The translations under genes were made by a program, and so were the position numbers. Shown in pieces: positions 1 through 11,832 of a stretch of DNA of 64,000 nucleotides. How positions within the stretch are numbered: the stretch's first letter is position 1; every line of letters begins with the position of its first letter. The stretch lies in NCBI GenBank assembly GCA_028583605.1, contig CM053327.1:30535126-30599125 (forward strand). Direction: 5' to 3'. The notes beneath the pieces are model-generated. The model did no database searches and had not been told where the DNA came from. It saw nothing but the letters and a program-made list of their open reading frames with translations. The DNA comes from Dastarcus helophoroides (taxonomy: Eukaryota; Arthropoda; Insecta; Coleoptera; Bothrideridae).

Positions 1-1052
1 GTCATTTGATATCCAATTTTCTCGCTGACAGATCTCTTCAGGTCGTCGTCGATGGCATCTCATCCAAGACATTTGCGATTAACGCAGGGATATCTCAGGG
101 GTCTGCTCTGTCTCCTACTTTATTTATGTTACACATAAACGATCTTTTAGCTTCAACTTCCAATCCTATATATTGCTACGCAGATGATAGTAACCTCGTG
201 TCATCTTTTTTCTTCGACAAACCATTATCTATCGCTGCTTCAGATCGACTAAGGGAACAGCAGATACAGACGATTAATCGGAATCTCGAGATTATTCTGG
301 AATGGGGTAAGAACAATTTGGTCGACTTCAACGCTATAAAAACTTAGGCTGCGGTTTTCTCTAAGAAAACATCAATGGATAATGCAATAAACATACTAAT
401 GGACAATAAAATCCTTCCGATGGGATCTAATCTATCTATCTTAGGAGTGAATGCGAGCACTAACTTCTCTTGGGACGATCATGTGCGCACCATTGCCAAA
501 TAGGCCTCTCAGAAGCTAGGTTTTCTTTTTAGAGCTAAAAAGTACTTCACATCTCATCAGCTATTAACACTATACAAAGCTCAAGTTAGGCCAACACTAG
601 AATCGTGTTCTCGTGTTTGGAGTTCAGCTCCAAAACACACTTTAGCTCTATTGAATTCCATTCAAGGAAGAGCGATTCGCCTAATTGATGACGAGAGTCT
701 GACCGATTCTCTCGAAACACTAGCGCACAGGCGTATGGTTGGTGACTTGTCCCTTTTCTACAAGTACTATCATGGAAGATGCTCGTAGAAACTAATAGGA
801 TTGATCCCCCCAAGGGCAAGATTCTTGAGGCGCACTAGAGAGTCGGAGACAGCAGATTCCTGTGCGGTCCAGCTTGACACAGTGAGGACTTTTGTTCACG
901 GAGACTCTTTTTTCTATAGAACTTCCAAGTTCTGGAACTTGTTACAGAAAGGAATTTTCCCCAAAAATTACAACCTATTTTTGTTCAAGAAGGCAGTTCA
1001 TCGCCAACTATCCTTGTTTCCGCATCCTACTCGCAGTACTTTGAAAGCATAA
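1..1052 (+). pseudogene. CR1/jockey-group-like LINE reverse transcriptase, C-terminal half
   Basis: The frame is open from the left edge of the window. It begins just before RT motif B (INAGISQGSALSP), continues through the catalytic YADD box (about codon 57) and the thumb, and ends with the conserved C-terminal tail (SLFPHPTRSTLKA) at a TAA at 1050-1052. The whole 1.05 kb stays in one frame and is broken only by three TAG codons, at 345-347, 501-503 and 786-788. Comparison with sister copies in this window suggests that two of these were CAG (Gln). The 3' end of the element is GGATTAAACTT followed by an A run at about 1083-1093. The protein would have primed and copied LINE RNA into the genome. 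No endonuclease lies in the window. Other copies are at 1705, 21183, 32945 and 46609. Membership of the CR1/jockey group is inferred from the motif style, so the exact clade is uncertain. Confidence 0.85.
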
Positions 1053-1093
1053 TTGGGTTACCCTTTGCGAGTGGATTAAACTTAAAAAAAAAA

Positions 1094-1704
1094 TTGTTTT
1101 TAAATAGCCTTTGGAACTGTGTTTTTAAACCTTTTTGAATACACACTACCTTTACAAGTAATAAATTCTGGCGATCCCGCTCAAATTTGAAATTTGAGGG
1201 AACATTAAAAGCAAAAAGAAAAAGTTTATTGTTACATTTTCTTCTCAAAATGAGACTATTTAAGTATCGAAAATTCAAAAAAAGTTAAACTTTACCCTTA
1301 ATTTCAATTTTTATTTTTGAAATTTTAAACTTTTCCCCACCTGTTTAACTTTATTCCCTAAATTAAATTTTTTTTGAATATTTCAATTTTTTCTGAAAAT
1401 TAAAATTTTATCAACAACATTTTGACTTTGGATTTTTTCTGAATATTTTGACTTTAATTGCAAACTGTTTTCCCACCGATTTCAGCTTAATTTCGATGTA
1501 TTATTAAAACTTGCAATTTTAATCTCAAGAATTTGAAATTGAACTGTAAATTTGGGAAAACATTTTTTTAGCAATATTGGAAACAAAGTCGAATGCTTTA
1601 GGTTGAATAAGTCGACTCTCGAAAACTGAGAATTTGGGAAAACTTTGCAAATGTTTAAAAACTTGAATTTTTCTTAAAATATTGTAATTTACAATTTTAA
1701 CGTA
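1094..1704. other. AT-rich non-coding filler between two LINE tails
   Basis: AT-rich sequence dominated by short TTTGAATTTT/AAATTTGA phrases. I see no gene, and no conserved protein in either strand. Confidence 0.6.
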
Positions 1705-2249
1705 AAAAATATTTCACATCTCATCAGCTACTCACACTATACAAAGCTTAAGTTAGGCCAACACTAGAATACTGTTCTCATGTTTGGAGTTCAGCCCCAA
1801 AGCACACTTTAGCTCTTTTGGAGTATTGACTCCAATTGAATTGTCAAAGAAGAGCAATTCGCCTAAAAGATGACGAGATTTTGACTGACTGTCTCGAAAG
1901 ACTAGAGCACAGGCGGATGATTGGTGACTTGTTTCTTTTCTACAAGTACCATCGTGAAAGATGCTCACAGGAACTAAAAGAATTGATCCCCCCAAGGGCA
2001 AAATTCTTGAGGCATACAAGACAGCAAATTCCTGTGCGGTCCAGCTTGACACAGTGAGGACTTCTGTCTACGAAGACTCTTTTTTCTATAGAACTTCCAA
2101 GCTAAGGAATTTTCCCTAAAAATTACAACCTATCCTTATTTAAGAAGGCGGTTCATCGCCATCTATCCTTGTTTCCGCATCCTACTCGCACTGCTTTGAA
2201 GGCATAATGGGGTTACCTTTTGCGAGTGCATTAAACTTAAAAAAAATCT
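1705..2249 (+). pseudogene. second CR1-like LINE tail, 5'-truncated and frame-broken
   Basis: This is a same-strand paralogue of the tail at 1-1093. It starts in the thumb region (KKYFTSHQLLTLYKAQVRP) and ends with the same GCATTAAACTT plus A-run terminus at about 2230-2248. It is more decayed than the first copy. There is an extra stretch after SSAPKHTLALL at about 1816-1840, a frameshift near RQQIPVRSSLTQ, and a deletion around 2100-2110 that removes the segment between TSK and NYNLSLF. A short truncated 5' end next to a conserved 3' end is typical of LINE insertions. No flanking target duplication was resolved. Confidence 0.8.
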
Positions 2250-2877
2250 GCTTTAACATTTTTAATTTTTTTATATTATTTTGAATTTTTCAGAGATTTT
2301 TATTTTTTCTAAAAATCTTAAGTTTTTATATTTCAAATGACATTTCAATTTATATATTTTTACTGCATATTATTGCAGTTTCAGGAAAAGTTGGCTGCGA
2401 CGTAAAAAATTTCTACTCTGAAGTTAAAATTTTACCAAAAAAATTTAAATTTTATCGTAACGTTTAAAATATTCAAATAAAATGTTTAAACCCTGAGTGT
2501 TTTCTTGCAATTTTAAATTTTTTGAACCTTTGTTAAAGAAATATCAAAAATTTTGGTTTGAAAAATTAAAATTTTCAGTTTAACCTGAAATTTTGAAATT
2601 TGAGCTTTAGAATTCACGAATAAGTTAGATATCCAGGAACAAAAAAAACACGAGATTGTTACTAAAACACTGCTTTTAATTTAGAGTGTTATCTTTAAAT
2701 ATCATCTTTTTTTCTAGAAACGTTTAGTCTAAATCTGGATTTTTTTTATAAATTTTGGTGGATTTTCCTTTTGAGAGCCCATATCTCCAATTTATCGTTT
2801 TATTTTTTCTTTACATAATGTATTTTTAAATTGATCGCTTCGGAATCTGTTTTGTTGTTGCTCATGCACAAAACAAA
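2250..2877. other. AT-rich non-coding sequence
   Basis: Degenerate AT phrases, with no recognisable gene and no structural RNA signal. Confidence 0.55.
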
Positions 2878-3032
2878 CAAGCCAGCAAGAACAAGAAAAG
2901 GCAACACTCCTGATAGCAAGACAAGGATCAAAGCAGCAAGAAATTGGCAGGACAAGAAGTAAAACTTGCTCAGCAAGACAAGACAAGAATTTAGGTACTA
3001 AAACAAGAAATTTTTCTTTGCGCATCACTAGT
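2878..3032. repeat. CAAGA-rich purine tract ending in a hAT-like terminus
   Basis: An irregular run of GCAAGACAAGA and GCAAGAAC units on the plus strand (about 2878-3010), followed by TTTGCGCATCACTAG at 3015-3029. Read on the minus strand this begins CTAGTGATGCGCAAAG, which resembles termini of small hAT transposons. No matching left end or 8-bp target duplication was found, so calling it a transposon end is an inference. Confidence 0.3.
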
Positions 3033-4199
3033 CGAAATTTAGCGATAACCCCAACATTAAAAAAAATTGAGTTTTAGAACAAAAATGTGATAAATTAGTG
3101 GAATTTTGAAATTTAATTCCAAATTTTCAGAAAAAAAGCTCTAATAAAAAGAATAATCATTTTTGGAAAAGGGAGTGTAATGTCGAAATTCTAAGTGGAA
3201 ATTCAAAATATTGAAAAAAGTATGATTTGTCATTTTTTTCGAACATTCTCGTTTTTTTTTGTTTCAACTCGAAAACTAGCTAAAATTAAGGCTTTTTGTC
3301 GAAATGTCAAAATGTTAAGTTGAAATTTGACGTATTTATATTTTTACTGAAAATTTGGGCTTTATATATCAAAGTTTACCTTTTTCGAAATACTTCCACC
3401 CTATTTTGAAATGTTACAAAATTTCGTCAAATTTCGAGTTACACTTCATATTTTTGCTCTTTTCTTAAAATGTCGTCTTAAACGCTAAGACATTTTAATT
3501 TTTTTTGAACATTTCACTCCTTTCATGTTTCAAAAAATTTCATTCTTGTCGAAATATGGACTTTTTCTTAAAAGGCAAAATTGCGAGTTTACAGCTGCAA
3601 TGTTAAATCTTTCCCTGAAATGTATTGTTAATATTAGAATGTGTTGGTAACGCGAGAAGTTGAGGCGTAATCGTGACATGAAACCTTAACCATTTAAAAA
3701 AATTCAATTATAATCTTTATAATTTATACATTATACATAGAATGTGGAACAGCCAAATGGAATAAATTCTCAGTTATTCTACAAATTTATGAAAAATTTC
3801 GGGATATGTCAATTTTAGATTATAAAAAGACATCCTCCACTGTAAAAATTTCATCCCTAGATGCAACCGTCTTCGAGTGACAGTTGCAACCTCTAAATTT
3901 TTAAACCAAAAGTACGGGCTTGTTATACCTCATTTGAAAGGTCTTTTCATCCTCTATTCAAAAATATACGGTTGCTATATTTATTTCAAAAGTTAACAGT
4001 AAACTCTCAATTTTCAACAACAAAATATAAACCTAATATTTTCATTTAATAAAATAAACAACAAACCATACTTAGTGTGCGAGATGTTCAAAATGGACAC
4101 CAACATCTTGACAGCATCCTAATCGTGAATAAAAATGTCCCTGAAATTATTCAATATTTCTGGTGTCACCGACGCAATCGCAAGCGTAAGTCAGCGGGG
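3033..4199. other. AT-rich sequence including a dispersed repeat at 3735-3925
   Basis: Mostly quasi-repetitive TTTCGAAATTT text. At 3735-3925 lies a more specific unit (starting CAGCCAAATGGAATAAATTC) that recurs at about 13940-14110 with the same order of landmarks (GACATCCT, TTTCATTCCTAGAT). No gene seen. Confidence 0.5.
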
Positions 4200-5085
4200 T
4201 TTGGTTTTATACTCTGGGGTCCTTCCTTCGTCCAAAAAATGCAAAAATGTTCATTTTTTGAAAGTAAGTTTATAATATTTTCACAGGGTTTTCAAGAGAT
4301 AGAACAGAAATCAGAAAAGCAAGTTGGTCCCTAAAATTTCGAAATTTTTAAATTTTCACCAACGTTTCTGGGGTCGAAATTCAAAAGTTATTATTAAGAA
4401 TTTGAAAGTACCCTGTCATATAGATTTTGACCTGTAGATTCCGAATCTGAAAAGCAAATTGGGCTACGACTTTTGGTTTGGAAGATATAAGAGTTTGAAG
4501 TTTCGAAAAAAGTTGAAAGGGTTTCCCCTTCTTCCAAAAGATTCAAAAATTTCCATTTTTCGAAAGAAAGTTTATAGCATTTTTATAGAGTTTTCGGGGT
4601 GTGGAAAGAGAATCTGAAAACCAATTGAGCTACGACTTTTGGTTTGGAAGATATGAGAGTTTAAAGTTGATAAAAAAGTTCAAAGGACCCCCCTTCTTTC
4701 AAAACTTGCAAACATTTCTATATTTTGAAAGTGAGTTTGCAGCATTTTTTAGAGTTTTCGGGACGTAGAATAGAAATCTAAAAACCAAACTGGGCTATGA
4801 CTATCCGTTTACGAGATATAAGTCTCTAAAGTTTCGAAATTTTCAAATTTTCACCAAAATTCTTAATGTCGTCAAGAGGCATTATTTAGGATTTGAAAGT
4901 ACCTCATCATATAGATTTTGATCCGTGGATTCCGAATCTGAAAACCAAATTGAGCTAGGACTTTTGGTTTGGAAGATCTGAGAGTTTGAAGTTCCAAAAA
5001 AAGTTTAAAGTGTCCCCCCTTCTAACAAAACTTGCGAAAACTTCCATTTTTCGAAAGTGAGTTTATAGCATTTTTATAGAATCCA
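4200..5085. repeat. diverged direct duplication with about 496-bp period
   Basis: The block beginning TTTCGAAATTTTTAAATTTTC at about 4337 recurs at about 4833. Both copies contain GAATTTGAAAGTACC, ATATAGATTTTGA, GATTCCGAATCTGAAA and GACTTTTGGTTTGGAAGAT in the same order. Within each copy the last phrase also recurs at shorter spacing (4470, 4636, 4960), so the array is irregular. No coding potential. The ORF at 4077-4334 is composed of this repeat. Confidence 0.7.
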
Positions 5086-5119
5086 AAATTTTGGATTCTG
5101 GATTCTGGATTCGTTGTGG

Positions 5120-5497
5120 GTTGCCTAAAAATTTAGGCCAGCACTTAGGCCACCCTTTCCGGGCCCATTGTGCTATCCCCGTGATTGAGGTGTCCTTGGT
5201 CATTCATTCAGCCACCCAACCTTGTTGAGAAACTGAAAAACGTCCCTTGGATGCGCCTCTCTCAAACTGGCCACACTAGGCCAGAAGTCCCCCAGCGTGG
5301 ATCCTCTGATTGATGCTAGTGCCGGGCAGTGACACATCACGTGCTCGACACTCTCATCTTCTTCTAAGCACCCTCTGCAGCTCGGGTCGTTTATGATTCC
5401 CATTCTGTGGAGGTGTTTGTTTAATCGACAGTGACCTGTCCATATCCCTACAAGTTTCCTGAGATTATTCCTTGAGTTTTGGATTAGGAACCAAGTT
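5120..5497 (-). pseudogene. LINE C-terminal tail with RNase H end and CCHC knuckle
   Basis: On the minus strand the frame runs from LRKLVGIWTGHCRLNKHL (end of a LINE-type RNase H domain) into CRGCLEEDESVEHVMCHCP, a Cys-x2-Cys / His / Cys-x-Cys knuckle, and then to a TGA after VGWLNE at about 5200. Such tails are known at the C-terminus of several non-LTR clades with RNase H domains (I/R1-related). Everything upstream is missing, so this is a 5'-truncated insertion. The 3' flank holds a short simple repeat (GGATTCT repeated at 5093-5112). A sister copy in the opposite orientation lies at 37038-37330. Confidence 0.75.
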
Positions 5498-5690
5498 GTT
5501 AGAAGTCAAGACTACATTTCCAAAAATAGTACAAGATTTAGAGTTTTCAATCAAAATTGTTGAAAAGATTAAGTTTCGTTAAGTTTTGAAAAAAACCTAA
5601 TATTTCGAATTTGAAAAGAAATTCCTAAAATGTGACCCTTAAATTGAAATTAAATTTATACATTGAAGAGAAAAAAAGGTGAAATTTCGG

Positions 5691-8600
5691 CAGGGCTTCA
5701 AAGCAGAACTGAGCCAAAAACCGGAAACCGAAAAAAACCGTTATTTTCGTCGAAACGAAAACCGGAGTGAAACAGGAAATAATCGGTTTGTTTCGGTTCT
5801 TTGAATTTATGTACTTAAAACAGTTTTTATTTTATCCTTAAGTTTGGAATTTTTTTATAGAAATTTCTTTTTTAAAATTTTATACAAATCCGTGCAACTT
5901 TGTTCTTAAAATTAGTATTTACTTTCAATTTATCATTCGTGTTTCAAAATTAGATTAGAAACTAACAATTTCCACATTTTCTAGAAAATATTGACTTTAT
6001 TCTCAAAATTTCAAACCAAATTAAAACTTTAATTTTTAACTTGAATATGTTTCCAACATTTTTAATATTTTTTTGAAATTTCCACTTTCATCTAGAAATT
6101 ACTCAAAATATTTCTTTCCTTCTTTTAGAATTTCAAGTTTAAAATAAAAAAATATCCTTCGTTGCAATTTTAGAATAAAGCAGCAGCGCGTTTTTCATTG
6201 AAGCTTGGGAACTGGACTTTCCTTACATTTTTATTTGCAAATTCGAGTTTTTCTGAAAATTTGAACTTTTTTTAGAAAACTCCAAATTTACTTGTTTCCT
6301 TAAACTTGGATTTTCCTTTCCTAATTTGAATCTCTATTTTTTGAAGTTATTAGTCAAAGTTTCAATTGTTCGTCAATTTTTTCTTTTAAATTCCATCTTT
6401 TTTACTATTTCAATGTTTTTCAAAATCCCAGAATTAAATTCTTATGATTTTATACACTGCTCACTTGCTAAGACTTCCTAAAATTCCAAAATATGATTTT
6501 TTTTACTAAAATTTTCGCTGAAATCTCGGTAAGTATTTCAAATTTAACCTTGAAATCTTTAAATTTCCTGTTACAAATTTCAGGGGAAATACAACATTAT
6601 ATTCCAAGTTAAAGCTGGAATCTTGAAATTGGGGTCGACATTTTTAGAGTAAATGGTGATATCTTAGAAACTGTCTAATTTAAACTTCCAACGATTTTGT
6701 TTGCGCTAAAAATAGTAATTTTTATTCTGAAAACTGATTTTGTTCCCAAGATTTCGACTCTAGCCTCGAAATTGCGATATTTTTTTAGATTGTTTAGAAT
6801 TTAAAAGTTAAAAATGTGTGTTTTTTAAATATTAATTGTTTTCGCGAAACTTGCGGTATAAACTCGAAAGTTCGGCCCTTTGCTTCTTGAACTTTTGTGT
6901 CCAAAATCGATTTTTCTGAAAATTTGACCTTTTTTTAGAAAACTCCAAATTTACTTGTTTCCTTAAACTTGGATTTTCCTTTCCTAATTTGGATCCCTAT
7001 TTTTTGAAGTTATTAGTCAAAGTTTCAATTGTTCCCCATTTTTTCTGTCAAATTCCATCTTTTTTAGTATTTCAATGTTTTTCGAAATCCCAGATTTAAA
7101 TTCGTATGATTTTATACACTGCCCACTTGCTAAGACTTCCTAAGATTCCAAAATATGATTCTTTTATTAAAATTTTCGCTGAAATCTCGGTATTTCAAAT
7201 TTAACCTTGAAATCTTTAAATCTCCTGTTACAAATTTCAGGGGAAATGCAACATTATATTCCAAGTTAAAGCTGGGATCTTGAAATTGGGGTCGACATTT
7301 GTAGAGTAAATGGTGACATCTTAGAAACTGTCTAATTTAAACTTCCAACGATTTTGTTTGCGCTAAAAATAGTAATTTTTATTCTGAAAACTCATTTTGT
7401 TCCCAAGATTTCGACTCTAGCCTCGAAATTGCGATATTTTTTTAGATTGTTTATAATTTAAAAGTTAAAATTGTGTGTTTTTTAAATATTAATTGTTTTC
7501 GCGAAACTTCCGGTATAAACTCGAAAGTTGGGCCCTTTGCTTCTTGAACTTTTGTGTCCAAAATCGATTTTCAAAATGTTAAATCTCTTCACGAATTTTT
7601 TAACTACAGCTAAAACTTTTCCTACAATTTCGTCTTTTAAATTGAAATCCACGTTATTTTTCAGAAAATACGTCGTTTATCTTGAAATTTCAATTTATCT
7701 GTAGAAAATTAAAATTTAAAAATCACTAATATTGCTTTTTTTTCTGGATTCTTTATTTTTACACTTAAAATATAAATTTAAATTAAACATTTCGAATTTT
7801 TCCTAAAAACATTAGCAGAAGTTAGATTTTAAATGCAGAAGTGCTAATTTGAATTTAAACATTTTATGTTATTTTTTATTTTGAATCTTAATTCAAAATC
7901 TTGAAAGAATATCCAAATTTAAAGAGAAAAATTAACATCCTTGGAAGAAGTCGAAATTTGGAGAAAAACACTAATTAAATTTATGATTAACAATTTTTTA
8001 AAATTAATCTCACACTTTCAAGTCCTTAAAATTTTGAGTTTTCGAGATAAAAGTCGAAAAGTCCAAACCTAAACTTATTGTCCGAGTCTTGAGTCAAAAT
8101 TTGAAGAAAAATGTCTAGAATTAAAGAATAAAAGTCGACATATCGTGAAAATTGTTATACTTGCCAAAGAAAGACTAAATTTTATTTAAAGTCGAAATTT
8201 TACCGAAAAAAATAATTATAAATAATACATACACGTTTAAATTTGAAACTTCAAAAGAAAAAAGTTAAAATATCGAAAGAAGGTAAATAAACTGAACAAA
8301 ACTTACTGAAAAATTTTACTTTTTTTAGAAATTCTAAAGTTTTCAACAACATTTTCAGAAAAAAAATCGAATATTTGGGTGTAAGGTTAATATTTCTAAA
8401 TAAAGGTATAAATTTTTAAAATTCTTCTGTCAAATTTTGAAGCTTTTTGAAGCGTTTTGTCGAAATTTTGACTGTTTCATCAAAATCTCAATTTAATACT
8501 TTTCATTTTATATTATTTGGTCCTTTTCATTTTCTTTTATTTTATTTAAATTGATCTTTTTAATCCAAAGTTCAAAAAAATAAAGTCAAAACAGTAAAAA

Positions 8601-9281
8601 TCAGTTCTGTTTGAAAAAGCGTATCAAAGTCAAAACTTAGCTAGAAAACCAAAATTATGAAAGAAAAATCTCTCAAATTTTCGATTTTAATCGCAAAATT
8701 TCGTTTACTTTGGAACTTTTTAACTCTTGGGTATATAAATTAAGACTTTTTTAAAAATTCCAAGTTTAAACTTAAATTTATGATTTCTGCAATCCAGTTT
8801 GGAAATATTTAACGCAGAAATGTTAAATAAAATTAATAATTATAATGTTTTCAATCAATAACAGTCTAGAATGAAGAATAATTTAAAACCAAAATTTCTA
8901 AACCCAAAAATGCGATTTCGTTTTTTATAAAGTTTAGGTTTTTCTTGAAATTTGAACTTAAATTAAACTCAAAATTCAGAGTTTCGGCTTGAACTTTTTT
9001 AACTTGAAAAAATATATTTATTTTTTTAGGCAAGATGAGAGCAGTATATTAAAGAAAAAAAAAGACGTAACAATTGCTAAATTATGTTCGAAAATCAATT
9101 TTTAATTCGACAAACTTTTGAAAAATCAAAAAAGTGAGTCACCTGGAACTGAATCGAAAATCGAAAAGCGGAAAAAACCGTTATTTTTGTCGGAACGAAA
9201 ACCTGAACCGAACCGATATAAATTTTTTGCTGGAACGAAAATTGAAAACCTGAACGAAAAAAATAACGGTTTGAAGCCCTG
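5691..9281. mobile_element. non-autonomous hAT-type DNA transposon, 3.59 kb, non-coding
   Basis: The left end is CAGGGCTTCAAAGC (5691 on). The right end is GGTTTGAAGCCCTG (ending 9281), giving a 12-bp terminal inverted repeat. The element is flanked by an 8-bp direct repeat, AATTTCGG, at 5683-5690 and 9282-9289. CAGGG termini with 8-bp target duplications are the hallmark of the hAT superfamily. Subterminal copies of AACCGTTATTTTCGTCG-like sequence sit at about 5745 and 9175, in direct orientation. The interior is AT-rich, has no transposase and contains an approximately 660-bp internal tandem duplication. The main caveat is that AAATTTCG is a common phrase in this region, so the target duplication alone is weaker evidence than usual. 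Confidence 0.65.
6249..7573. repeat. recent tandem duplication of about 660 bp
   Basis: Copy 1 (about 6249-6910) and copy 2 (about 6911-7573) are nearly identical over their whole length. They share landmarks such as AACTCCAAATTTACTTG, TATACACTGC, CATTATATTCCAAG and CTCGAAAGTT. The differences are a few substitutions and small indels. The duplication lies inside the hAT-type element and has no coding potential. Confidence 0.85.
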
Positions 9282-9289
9282 AATTTCGG

Positions 9290-10049
9290 TATTCAATTTT
9301 AAATTTTGTGAAACATGTTTCTTTAAGAGTTTAAAAGTTATTTTCAAATTTCCAATTTTTTACGTCTAATTTTTTAACCTTAAAATATATATTGAAAACG
9401 TTTCGAATTTTGGAGGATAATTTCAAATGAAAGCTCATCATTCTGAGAAAACATTGAAATGTTGAGGGAACCTCAAAGTTTATAAAAAACGTAATTTGAA
9501 GTAATACGAATTTCGAGTTAAAGATTACAAAAAAAAATTACAAATTCGAAGAAGCATTACAAACTTTCCCCTTTATAAAGGTCAAGTCTGTACTCAATTT
9601 TCGGATATTTAAGTCCTTGCTCTGAAATTCGAAATTTCTAATGAAATTGAAAATTCACGACTAACGTCAAATCTTTGAGGCCAATTTTGTTCATTTTTTT
9701 TTTTTGAAGTGAAAACTGTTTTAGGCATGCTTAACGATTTTAAATAAGAGATGACCTCAACATTTTTAGCGTAATTGCTCGAAAACGAAAACCAAACTCG
9801 AAATTTATAAACAGTTGTTACAAATTTTTAGATTTTGAAAATGTCAATGTTGTAATATTGCAATTTTTGATAAAATCTTGACTTTTTTGATTCGAAATTC
9901 AAAACTTCTAGAATTGACGAAATCTTTATATTAAAGACTGTCCTTGGTTAGTAAAAGACCGTCACCTTTTGGGGTTTTAATATTGAAAGACTTGAAAAAT
10001 GTGTTTACGTTTTGGTTTTTTCTAACAAGACATGGAAATGCCCCCTTTA
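9290..10049. other. AT-rich non-coding sequence
   Basis: Degenerate AATTTCGA-like text with no recognised gene or RNA. Confidence 0.5.
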
Positions 10050-11334
10050 AGGCCTGGTATCAGTCGCGGTAATGCGAATGAGGTGATAGTTTTTACACCT
10101 CACTACCGTGTTTTAAAATGTGTGAAACCAAATGAGAAATTACCACATATGTCATCTTATGCATCTCTCAAAATGAACGATGTAATTAACTACTGAAAGG
10201 AACAACATGCAACTATTGCAATTTCGCATTGACAATGCAATTCCAATATAGTTATATAAAAATGACGATTAGAAACAGTGAAATGGCACGGTACAATTTA
10301 GTAACTAATAACAAGTCACGTAGCAAAATAAAATTTCTCTTAATAATTGTGACGTAATGATTAACAAATACGGGTCAATGATAGAGACTATTTACGTAAT
10401 AACTTTTCCCTTTAAAAGGCATATTGTATTTAGTACCACATACAATGCATTCTAACACAACTATTCAAAATGCGCGATTCTATTTAAAGCTGCTACTCAA
10501 AGAGCAACATTTGTTATGCAGTTTTTGATAATTGTGTTTAAATTCGTTTGAGTAGTGTCTGTCAATGTGGAGCACTTCGTTCCAGTTTAAGACGTTTTTT
10601 AAAAATGTATACCCGACTTCTCTTTTAACTGTATCATTTTAAAATGTTTAAAATATTTGTGTTTTATTATAATTGTTCTCAAATATTTAAAAAAATTGAA
10701 AGTCAGTGAAATATTCGTTTCAATTTGGTTTTATATTTCTTTCTTCTTGATGCGAGTAGTCACAAAATCGCCTCAGATGTTTTTTAGTTGACTTTATATG
10801 ATTTGTGAAGTAAATAGAAATCTTAGAGAGGATCGAGTATAGCTGAATATCTATGTCTATGTAGATTTGATTACCATTGGCAGAGAAACATGAAGAAGGA
10901 TCTGATCTACTTAGCATCTGGCCTATAATGCTTCAAATTACCCGAACTTTTGACAAGAGTCGTTAAACTACTTTTATAAAGAATTTAAAATTACGAGTCG
11001 TTTTAATTTCTTTGAGGTTGTTCACCAGTCACTGCTTTTTTGTAGATTTTCTTCAAATTTCTGTCAGATGTTACTAACAATATTACCCATACATGTGCAA
11101 AATAAAAAATAACCATATTGTTACTGAAGTCGAGATATTCAATGTCAAAAGTTACGATTTTGAACATGTAAGATATAGGCGGCGAAATGTTGTCGAAGAG
11201 ACTTTAATTTATTGCGGTCAAACCTTGCTATAGATTTTGATTAAAAAGTAATGAATTGTAAAGGGTGATATTGCGAATGAAATAGTAAAACATGAGGATT
11301 TCTAGCGGTACCGTTTTTGCGTAATCGAAATTTG
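10050..11334. other. less repetitive intergenic sequence
   Basis: Base composition is more balanced than in the flanks and the quasi-repeat is absent. Open frames are short (up to 65 codons) and resemble no family I know. It may be unique DNA, but I cannot support a gene here. Confidence 0.4.
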
Positions 11335-11600
11335 AAATTGTACATATTACGGAGTTTCGATGCTTCTTTTCGCACGTTAGGGAAACATTTTGAAGTAATA
11401 ACAACAAAGCAGCTCCATTACTTTTCTGGATGCCTTTGGCCGCTTTGGGTAAAGCTCCCGCCCGGAAATCATATCGGGTAAACATTGCAGTGTTGTTGAC
11501 TTGGAAAATCCACTACAGAGCGTTATTGTTATTGTATCCACTCCGAAAGTCTATGCTAAGAAGTTGTGGAAGCCTGGCACTTATATTTCGCTTGCACAAT
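11335..11600 (+). repeat. dispersed repeat shared with 61205-61435 (opposite strand)
   Basis: Landmarks GTTTCGATGCTTC, CGCACGTTAGGGAAA, CTTTGGCCGCTTTGG, AATCATATCGGGTAA and GCAGTGTTG occur here on the plus strand. They recur in the same order on the minus strand of 61205-61435, with about 70-75 percent agreement by eye. The two short open frames here (minus 11228-11485 and plus 11430-11618) fall inside the repeat and are probably fortuitous. I do not recognise the family. Confidence 0.6.
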
Positions 11601-11832
11601 GAAAATCTAACGTTCTAAAGACTCTTTGCTACGATTACTGGCGGTGAACTAACTTAAAATGTGAAACACTTTTCTGAAACTGAAAAAACAAATCTGGAGA
11701 CTTCAATGCAAGAGCAAGGCGGAAAATATTTTTACAATTACTTAATGAGCTCGAAAAAGTTATAAATAAACTGTTAATAAAATTGCAAATGTATAATATT
11801 AGAATAATTTTAATAATGTTCGTAAATTTTTT
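11601..11832. other. short spacer, nothing recognised
   Basis: No gene or defined repeat seen. Confidence 0.4.

Noticed and set aside
11228..11618. overlapping plus and minus frames of 62 and 85 codons
   Set aside because: They lie in a dispersed repeat whose partner at 61.2 kb does not keep either frame open.
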